From assembly GCA_002440145.1 (NCBI GenBank), contig DJRS01000132.1, forward strand, positions 1 through 6,458: DNA of 6,458 nt. The letters run 5' to 3'. Positions within the stretch are counted from its first letter, which is position 1; each line of letters starts with the position of its first letter. The stretch comes from Verrucomicrobia bacterium UBA6354 (GTDB taxonomy: Bacteria; Verrucomicrobiota; Kiritimatiellia; RFP12; UBA1067). The notes under the pieces were generated by a model. That model was not told where the DNA came from and made no database searches. It saw only the letters and a list, made by a program, of their open reading frames with translations. This document shows, piece by piece, positions 1 through 4,726 of this stretch. The translations under genes and the position numbers were made by a program.

Positions 1-9
1 ACCTCTCCC
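1..9 (-). promoter_or_regulatory. Probable ribosome binding site of a further operon gene lying beyond the left edge
   Basis: Read on the minus strand, the last bases of the window are GGGAGAGGT, 11 bases after the stop codon of the last glycosyltransferase gene. This closely resembles the AGGAGAGGT in front of the FrhB-like gene at 4731-4739. Inference: another leftward gene starts just outside the window and the operon continues. The start codon itself is not visible, so this is tentative. Confidence 0.35.
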
Positions 10-20
10 ACCCCAGTGAA

Positions 21-1208
21 TTAATCCGCAGAGACCCTCCGAGGGTGTGCGGATGCGACCTCCGCGAGAAGGCGTTTCAGTGCAGGCGCCAGCGCCGCCA
101 CGGCGAAACCGGCGACCGCCGCGCGCCCGGCCTCACTCATCCGTGCGCGGAGCGCCGGGGCGGCTACGAGTCGCGCCACGGCCTCGCCGAAGGCGGCGAC
201 ATCGAACGACGGCACGATGAGACCGGTCACATCCTCGTGGACGACGTCGTAGACCGCCGAATAGCTGTTGAACACGACCGGCACGCAACCCTGCGACATC
301 GCCTCCTGCAGCACAAGCGGCCAGCCTTCACGGCGCGAGGGCGCCGCCAGAATGGAGGCGCGTGCATAAAGCGGTTTCATGTCCCCGACGGAACCCAGGA
401 ACTCCACGCGCGGAATCCGCCGCGCGCGGACGTACGCTTCCAGTTTGGCGCGGTCGGGTCCGTCTCCGGCGAAGGCGAGCCGCCAATCGGGGACGCGCGG
501 GGCGATTTTCTCCCAGGCCTGCAACAGGAGATCCTGCCCTTTGCGTCCGCAATCCAACGTCGCCGCGCAGAGAACCAGCTTTTCTTTCGCCGCGACGGGC
601 GCCGCGGACAGGAGGGACGGCGAGACCGGATTCGGCAACGCCCGCAGCTTGCGCCAGTCGTCCAATCCCGCCCGGGCGCGAAACTCGCCAAAGAAGCGGT
701 TCGACAGGAGAACATAGCGCGCGCAGGCGGCATAGAGGAACTGGCGTCGCAGGACATCCGCGCGCGCGTATTTGCGCCGCCGGTACGGGAAAAGCAGCCA
801 CCGCGCGAGCGTGCGCGGCGAAAAACGCAGCGGCGGACGGCGTGGGGCCGGCGCCAACGGCGCATTGTGCTCGTAGACGAGCACGGGGACGCGGCCCCAC
901 AGGTCCGCCAGGTTGCCCTCGATGCGCGCGTAGCTGTCTTGAAAGACAATCACATCGATTGCGCTTCCCGCCACGCGTGCGTTCAGGCTCGCGCGGTTGG
1001 CGGGGCTGACGAGGCGCGAGGCGTCGGGCATGAAATCGGCCCGGACGGAGGACGCGAGCGCGAGCGCCGTGCAGTCCGTTTCTTTGGAAATGTGCGAGCG
1101 GATAAAGACGGCATGCCCTTCGCCGGCGAGATAGTTCGCCCAGGTCGCCGTCACGGTCTCGATTCCGCCAAACGCGGGAAACTGATGCAGATAGAAGAGA
1201 ATGTTCAT
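21..1208 (-). CDS. Glycosyltransferase, GT4 family (GT-B fold)
   Basis: This 395-residue protein probably transfers a sugar from a nucleotide-sugar donor to a lipid-linked oligosaccharide at the cytoplasmic membrane face. The N-terminal domain opens with MNILFYLHQFPAFGGIET, the usual first strand and glycine-rich GG-E turn of GT4 enzymes. The C-terminal donor-binding domain starts near residue 210 with LVLCAATL, followed by RKG (222-224). It continues with FAGDGP (246-251), VEFLGSV (268-274) and the EX7E signature from E294 to E302 in EGWPLVLQE. No signal peptide or membrane segment is seen. Donor and acceptor cannot be told from the sequence. The start follows an AAGAAGG ribosome binding site by 7 bases, and the gene begins 12 bases after the stop of the preceding GT4 gene. 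The gene is GC-rich (40 of 60 bases at 481-540) and a stem-loop repeat covers its last codons. It is the last complete gene of the operon in view. The family call is sure; the specificity is unknown. Confidence 0.93.
   Translation of the reverse strand: MNILFYLHQFPAFGGIETVTATWANYLAGEGHAVFIRSHISKETDCTALALASSVRADFMPDASRLVSPANRASLNARVAGSAIDVIVFQDSYARIEGNLADLWGRVPVLVYEHNAPLAPAPRRPPLRFSPRTLARWLLFPYRRRKYARADVLRRQFLYAACARYVLLSNRFFGEFRARAGLDDWRKLRALPNPVSPSLLSAAPVAAKEKLVLCAATLDCGRKGQDLLLQAWEKIAPRVPDWRLAFAGDGPDRAKLEAYVRARRIPRVEFLGSVGDMKPLYARASILAAPSRREGWPLVLQEAMSQGCVPVVFNSYSAVYDVVHEDVTGLIVPSFDVAAFGEAVARLVAAPALRARMSEAGRAAVAGFAVAALAPALKRLLAEVASAHPRRVSAD
26..52 (-). repeat. 27-base stem-loop repeat, copy A, at the 3' end of the last glycosyltransferase gene
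   Basis: On the minus strand the element has outer arms CCGCA and TGCGG, and an inner perfect 5-bp stem ACCCT / AGGGT closed by the loop CGG. A single C (5' side) and CTC (3' side) separate inner and outer stems. It ends 2 bases before the TAA stop codon. It matches copy B at 1234-1260 in 23 of 27 bases. Copy A starts at the second base of a codon and copy B at the third, so the similarity lies in the DNA or RNA and not in the protein. Confidence 0.6.
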
Positions 1209-1215
1209 CGCGTAG

Positions 1216-1223
1216 CCTTCTTA
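1216..1223 (-). promoter_or_regulatory. Ribosome binding site TAAGAAGG overlapping the upstream stop codon
   Basis: The stop codon TAA (1223-1221) of the upstream glycosyltransferase gene is the first part of TAAGAAGG. This sits 7 bases before the ATG at 1208 and fixes that start. A ribosome terminating on the first gene would sit directly on the initiation site of the second, so coupling is likely. Confidence 0.7.
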
Positions 1224-2453
1224 ACGTATCAAGCCGCAAAGGCCGTCCGAGGGCGTGCGGGGGGTGTGGCCGCTGCGCACGGCGTCGATCAGGGCCGTGA
1301 GACGCTGCGCCCCAACGGCGGGCGACCACTGTTGCATCGTCTGCCAGGCAGCAAGACCGAACTTCCGGCGCAGTGCCGCGTCCGCGATCAATGCGTCCAG
1401 GCGGCGGGTCAACGTCCGGATGTCGCCGTCCTTGAAGGTGAAGCCGTTCTCGCCGTCCTTGACCAGTTCCAGCGTCGCCCCCGCCGCTTCGTTCGCGATG
1501 ACGGCGCACGACGCGTCCATGGCCTCGCCCAAGGCCGCGCCCCAGCCTTCCTGTCGTCCGCTCGGGAAGACGTAGACATCCAAGTCGCGCATGAACGCCT
1601 TCGCGTCCGCGGAGGACATGAACGGGAGGAAGCGCACGATCTCCGCCAAACCCAATTCGCGGGCCTGGCGGACAAGATTCTCTTTTTCGGGCCCTTCGCC
1701 GACAAGGATTACTTCTATTTGGCGCTTTAGCGAATTTTCCAGCGAAGAACAGGCTTGAAGAATGTCTGCGACATTCTTCAAGCGAAGAAAACGCCCGCAC
1801 CAGCCGATGCGCACCTTCTCGCGGACGGGTTTCGGGGTCGGCTCCGCGCTGACCGCGATGAGATACCCCCACCGCCACGTCCGTCCCGTGCAGCCGCGGA
1901 AGAACGCCAAATCGTCCGCGCACCAGTGGTTCATCGTGAGATAGTGCACGTTCGGGGGCGAAAGCAGGAGATGCGTGCGGAACCAGGACGCGTGCCGGCG
2001 CGGATTCAGCCAATACTTCCAGCCGCGGGGGATCTTGAAGAACCGCTCGTTCATGAAGAACGTCAGCTTGCCGGTGCGCACGCGCTTGCGGATGGTCCGC
2101 CACGCGTAACGCGACGTGGCGCCGATAATCGCGACATCCGCCGTCCAAATCAAGTCGTTGTAGACCCCCGTCTGCCAATCCGCCTCCGTCCGGGGCGGCT
2201 GGACGATCCACGGTTCCCGGGGCGGCAGGAGTCCTTCATAGGCTACGCAAGGCGCCGCTTTCGCGGCCGGCTCCGTTTTCGGCTCGCCCCCGGACGCGGA
2301 AGCCTTCCAATCTGATCTACCGCCTTCAATCCTTTCAAGCATATCCAGCGGTTCGGACAGCACCATTTTGAAGTCCACACCGTTCAACCGGGCCATTTCC
2401 CGGCAGACGGGTCCCATGTGGTGGTTCCAAAGATTCGTGCACAGAACAATCAT
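1221..2453 (-). CDS. Glycosyltransferase, GT4 family (GT-B fold)
   Basis: This 410-residue protein is a predicted GT4 enzyme for the same lipid-linked polysaccharide unit. The donor-binding half is clear. VRIGWCGRFLRLKN (214-227) holds the R221/K226 pair expected to contact donor phosphates. VILVGEGPEKENL (248-260) and FPSGRQEGWGAALGE (296-310) follow, the last carrying the EX7E motif from E302 to E310. The N-terminal acceptor domain (about 1-200) is more divergent. It carries a Gly/Ala/Lys/Glu-rich, probably disordered stretch at about 44-67 (around ASASGGEPKTEPAAKAAP) that looks like an insertion. No signal peptide or membrane span is seen. The ATG at 2453 follows TGAGG by 7 bases, and the gene starts 9 bases after the pyruvyl transferase stop. 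The gene is GC-rich except for a patch of 58 G+C in 120 bases at 1681-1800, which encodes part of the donor-binding domain and contains a perfect inverted repeat. The substrate is not predictable from sequence. Confidence 0.92.
   Translation of the reverse strand: MIVLCTNLWNHHMGPVCREMARLNGVDFKMVLSEPLDMLERIEGGRSDWKASASGGEPKTEPAAKAAPCVAYEGLLPPREPWIVQPPRTEADWQTGVYNDLIWTADVAIIGATSRYAWRTIRKRVRTGKLTFFMNERFFKIPRGWKYWLNPRRHASWFRTHLLLSPPNVHYLTMNHWCADDLAFFRGCTGRTWRWGYLIAVSAEPTPKPVREKVRIGWCGRFLRLKNVADILQACSSLENSLKRQIEVILVGEGPEKENLVRQARELGLAEIVRFLPFMSSADAKAFMRDLDVYVFPSGRQEGWGAALGEAMDASCAVIANEAAGATLELVKDGENGFTFKDGDIRTLTRRLDALIADAALRRKFGLAAWQTMQQWSPAVGAQRLTALIDAVRSGHTPRTPSDGLCGLIR
1234..1260 (-). repeat. 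27-base stem-loop repeat, copy B, at the 3' end of the upstream glycosyltransferase gene
   Basis: The layout is the same as copy A (26-52): outer arms CCGCA / TGCGG, inner arms GCCCT / ACGGC, loop CGG, with C and CTT between the stems. Relative to copy A, the A-T pair at the base of the inner stem becomes G-C, a compensatory change. One inner pair is lost (C opposite C). The element ends 10 bases before the TAA stop codon. Confidence 0.6.
1681..1800. other. AT-richer patch inside the GC-rich glycosyltransferase gene
   Basis: Hand counts give 28 G+C at 1681-1740 and 30 at 1741-1800 (48% together). The flanking 60-base rows have 37 (1621-1680) and 43 (1801-1860). The patch encodes about residues 219-258, across the R221/K226 region of the donor-binding domain. 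It could mark a short conversion tract from a lower-GC homologue, or simply local amino-acid constraint (Lys, Asn, Ile, Glu-rich). Confidence 0.5.
1753..1783. repeat. Perfect 13-bp inverted repeat inside a glycosyltransferase gene
   Basis: GCTTGAAGAATGT (1753-1765) and its exact reverse complement ACATTCTTCAAGC (1771-1783) are separated by five bases, CTGCG. It is also flanked by a direct repeat AGCGAAGAA at 1741-1749 and 1781-1789. It lies in the coding sequence for about residues 224-234, just after the conserved R221 and including K226. Confidence 0.8.
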
Positions 2454-2460
2454 TTCACAA

Positions 2461-2465
2461 CCTCA
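2461..2465 (-). promoter_or_regulatory. Ribosome binding site GAGG overlapping the pyruvyl transferase stop codon
   Basis: The stop codon TGA (2465-2463) runs into GG, giving TGAGG 7 bases before the ATG at 2453. This supports the chosen start and suggests translational coupling to the pyruvyl transferase gene. Confidence 0.6.
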
Positions 2466-3554
2466 TGCAAGCGCGTGTTGGAGATAGTCGCGACTGGCCT
2501 GACGCCAGCGGGAGAGGGTATCGTCGACCCGTTCCCACGCTATGGGCGCCACCATGGCATCAGCCTGTTGCTCTGCAGAAATCGCATCCGTAAAAATACG
2601 ATTCGACAGATTCAAATTATTCAACAACTCCTTTATCCGGACATTCTGCCCTTCATTCGTCCACGGCAGGAACAGAAACGGACGGTGATAAAGTATCGAG
2701 AAAACCGTACCGTGGAATGAATTGGTAAGAACAAACCGCGCCGACCTGATCGCATTAATCCACTGAATGGGATTCCCGATAAAATTACGCCCCTTTAGGC
2801 AAATTCGCAATGGACGCGACTCCAGAACGACATCTTCACGGAAAAGTCGGCACGCAGCGTCTATAATCTCGCCATCTCTCTTGCCTTGCGAAGAAAGGGA
2901 AAAATAGAACACATTCCTGGGTTCGCCTTCAATCCGCGGAAGAAGAGAGTCGAAGCCCTCCCGTCCCCAAAGGAGGGTCGGGTCGCATGCATGGCTGACT
3001 TCCCGTTTAAGAAGAGCAGCCAATTCAGACGCCGCCTTCCCCTCGCGTATGGAAAGAAAATCAAACTTCTTGATGTCATCTAACTCTTCCCCTATGCGCG
3101 CAAGGGGGAGGTCATGTCCGAAACTGGCGGCATAGGCTACGCGGCGCACAGGTTTCTGCACAAAATGCAGAAAATAGTTCGGGTCAAAACGCCGGCCTTC
3201 CCGAAAATTGCGCAATTGCCAAACTTGGTCGCTACCCACGACAATCGCATCCAATCCCTGTGTGACCGAACGCAATTCCTCTTCCGTCAGGCAAGGGGCG
3301 CTCAAACGGTAGAATTTCTGGTTGAATCCGCGGAATGCGCGGTCGGTATTATATTGGTTGAAGCGACTGACAAGCCCCCAAGGCGAGTGCGCACGCAACA
3401 CATCATACCAATGCATCGGCTTGTGGACATTGCCACGATAATCGATAATCGAAACCTCGTGCCCCAGATGACGAATACATTCTTGAAGGGCCAGTGTCTG
3501 CAAGCGTGCGCCGTAACTCAACGCATCATGATAAGTCAGAATGCCGACTTTCAT
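2463..3554 (-). CDS. Polysaccharide pyruvyl transferase family protein (WcaK/CsaB-like)
   Basis: This 363-residue cytoplasmic protein is predicted to move the enolpyruvyl group of phosphoenolpyruvate onto a sugar of the repeat unit, giving a pyruvate ketal and adding negative charge to the polymer. Family signatures appear in order: MKVGILTYHDALSYGARLQTL (start; the usual form is NYGA-LQ), IVVGSDQVW (104-112), YAASFG (141-146), SIRE (168-171), DPTLL (191-195) and NSFHGTVFSI (278-287), followed by FLFLPW. Length is normal for the family. The start at 3554 is chosen because it begins the family's conserved first strand, follows GAGAGG by 6 bases, and shares ATGA with the upstream stop. An open frame to 3671 would add 39 unconserved residues inside the FrhB-like gene. 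The pairing with an FrhB-like gene is common in surface polysaccharide loci. Composition is about 50% G+C (30 of 60 at 2641-2700), lower than in the two following genes. The exact ketal acceptor is unknown. Confidence 0.9.
   Translation of the reverse strand: MKVGILTYHDALSYGARLQTLALQECIRHLGHEVSIIDYRGNVHKPMHWYDVLRAHSPWGLVSRFNQYNTDRAFRGFNQKFYRLSAPCLTEEELRSVTQGLDAIVVGSDQVWQLRNFREGRRFDPNYFLHFVQKPVRRVAYAASFGHDLPLARIGEELDDIKKFDFLSIREGKAASELAALLKREVSHACDPTLLWGREGFDSLLPRIEGEPRNVFYFSLSSQGKRDGEIIDAACRLFREDVVLESRPLRICLKGRNFIGNPIQWINAIRSARFVLTNSFHGTVFSILYHRPFLFLPWTNEGQNVRIKELLNNLNLSNRIFTDAISAEQQADAMVAPIAWERVDDTLSRWRQASRDYLQHALA
3153..3173. repeat. 8-bp inverted repeat in the pyruvyl transferase gene
   Basis: TTTCTGCA (3153-3160) and TGCAGAAA (3166-3173) are perfect complements around a CAAAA loop. 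A separate 12-base perfect palindrome, AATTGCGCAATT, lies nearby at 3206-3217. Both are inside coding sequence. Alone they could be chance. Confidence 0.5.
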
Positions 3555-4726
3555 TTCTTTCCTCTCAAATGCGCCTTTATCTCCCTTTTCAAACGGCTTG
3601 CCACGCGCAACAGCAAGGGTTTCCGCGTCAGGCGCAGTGCCAGGCGCCCGATGGGCTGGCTTCTGAAGCACGCCATAAACTTGTCGCGTCTGTTACCCCC
3701 AGGGGCCTGCGTCGGATAATAATAATTCAGATTTCCCCGGAAAGCATCCTCCGGCGAGACTTCACAAAGTAGCGGCTTGGGGCTCAATGTCTTCATCAAC
3801 CTGTCAAAAAACTTCGCCGCCCGGTCGGTATGAACGACGATCAGCGACATCCCATCCCCGTATTCAAGACCCTTGCCGCACTTTTCCACTTGCCAGAAAT
3901 CAGCGATTGTGAAATCCGCGCCACTGCGCCCTTCTTTGAAGGGACAGGTATAACAGCTTTTTCTCAATGACAGATTAGCGGCGTAGGCAAGGAAAAAATC
4001 CTTGCAGTAAACATCTGGCAAGCGCTTTTCGCTTCGGTTTTCGAAAGAAAAGCGAAGCGAAAAGCGCTTTTCGGAATTTTTATTCCGAAAAGCGATATTC
4101 GCTATTTTTGCCTTCTGACGGTTCTCGACTTCCTCGATTTCTTTCTGGAGAACGACCGGACTGGCCACGCCATGGCAGATAACCTCCACGCACAGCAGAT
4201 TCGCATAATCCCTCCCCAGAAAAGCCTTCAATCCAGCTATCTGGCAGGGTGTGCCCGAGAAAAGGACTTCTCTTCCCGACTGCAACTCTTTTCTGCATTC
4301 GCCAAGCGTGTTCCTTAGATCGCTTTGCACATACTTAGAGCCGCGCAGGGCTTGCAGGGACGCGGCACCTTCGATCTTGACATGCACGGCGACAAGGCTC
4401 TGTTTTCCCAACTCGCAGCCAAAGACGCATCCCCCGCCGTCAAGAACTGGTTGCGCCAATGTCGAAAAAGCGCCACCGGACGTGCTTTTCATCAGCAAAT
4501 CACGGTCGCCTGTACGGAAGGCGTAACAGCGCGGAGTGTCCGACTTCGGCCGAAGATTGAGCACCGGGCAGACCTTTCGACACAAACCGCAATTTACACA
4601 CGACTCCCGGGATATCACAGGCTGCAGAAAACCTTCCCCATCCGCCTTCATCTCGATGGCGTGACGTGGACAAACAGAGAAACAAGCCGTGCATCCCGTA
4701 CAGGACTTTGCATCAACCAATGTCAT
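3551..4726 (-). CDS. Coenzyme F420 hydrogenase/dehydrogenase beta-subunit (FrhB) family iron-sulfur flavoprotein
   Basis: This 391-residue predicted cytoplasmic redox protein starts with a two-cluster ferredoxin domain. C9, C12, C15 and C19-P form the first CXXCXXCXXXCP motif; C43, C46, C49 and C53-P form the second. Together they can bind two 4Fe-4S clusters. The FrhB-type domain follows: KSTSGGAFS (80-88), GSKYVQSD (129-136), FSGTPCQIAGLKAFL (156-170), CHGVASP (184-190), and SCYTCPFK with C258 and C261 before GADFTIADFW (269-278). FrhB relatives bind flavin and pass electrons between Fe-S clusters and F420 or another acceptor. In polysaccharide loci the substrate is unknown, and F420 use should not be assumed. 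Its start follows AGGAGAGGT by 4 bases, overlaps the flippase gene by 14 bases, and its stop overlaps the pyruvyl transferase start by 4 bases. The frame is intact, although residues 208-236 are encoded by a dense set of inverted repeats. Confidence 0.9.
   Translation of the reverse strand: MTLVDAKSCTGCTACFSVCPRHAIEMKADGEGFLQPVISRESCVNCGLCRKVCPVLNLRPKSDTPRCYAFRTGDRDLLMKSTSGGAFSTLAQPVLDGGGCVFGCELGKQSLVAVHVKIEGAASLQALRGSKYVQSDLRNTLGECRKELQSGREVLFSGTPCQIAGLKAFLGRDYANLLCVEVICHGVASPVVLQKEIEEVENRQKAKIANIAFRNKNSEKRFSLRFSFENRSEKRLPDVYCKDFFLAYAANLSLRKSCYTCPFKEGRSGADFTIADFWQVEKCGKGLEYGDGMSLIVVHTDRAAKFFDRLMKTLSPKPLLCEVSPEDAFRGNLNYYYPTQAPGGNRRDKFMACFRSQPIGRLALRLTRKPLLLRVASRLKREIKAHLRGKK
3561..3566 (-). 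promoter_or_regulatory. Ribosome binding site GAGAGG that decides the pyruvyl transferase start
   Basis: GAGAGG lies 6 bases before the ATG at 3554, inside the end of the FrhB-like gene. It supports the short start with the ATGA overlap over the upstream candidate at 3671. Confidence 0.7.
4020..4069. repeat. 17-bp perfect inverted repeat (22 bp with one mismatch) inside the FrhB-like gene
   Basis: The left arm AAGCGCTTTTCGCTTCG (4020-4036) is exactly complementary to 4053-4069. After one G/G mismatch the stem continues for five more pairs (TTTTC 4038-4042 with GAAAA 4047-4051). It closes on a GAAA tetraloop on the plus strand, or TTTC on the mRNA strand. It encodes about residues 220-236 of the FrhB-like protein and would form a stable hairpin in the operon mRNA. 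Confidence 0.85.
4065..4094. repeat. 13-bp perfect inverted repeat overlapping the larger one
   Basis: CGCTTTTCGGAAT (4065-4077) and its exact complement ATTCCGAAAAGCG (4082-4094) flank a TTTT loop on the plus strand (AAAA on the mRNA strand). Its left arm shares bases 4065-4069 with the right arm of the larger hairpin, so the two are mutually exclusive near their bases. A further small stem, AGCGA / TCGCT around TAT, follows at 4091-4103. Confidence 0.8.

Noticed and set aside
45..1730. Long plus-strand open frame of 561 codons opposite both glycosyltransferase genes
   Set aside because: The translation is rich in Arg, Gly and Ala with no recognisable domain, and crosses two well-supported genes on the other strand. 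High GC suppresses stop codons in the antisense frame.
328..2211. Long minus-strand open frame of 627 codons in another frame
   Set aside because: It spans both glycosyltransferase genes out of frame, has an Arg/Pro-rich composition, and carries no family motif. It is a composition shadow.
3555..3671. Longer start for the pyruvyl transferase
   Set aside because: The extra 39 residues lie inside the FrhB-like gene and do not resemble the family. The start at 3554 has a good ribosome binding site, an ATGA overlap and the conserved first strand.
4020..4103. Transposon ends or an inserted mobile element in the FrhB-like gene
   Set aside because: The reading frame and family motif spacing stay intact, and there is no transposase or target-site duplication.
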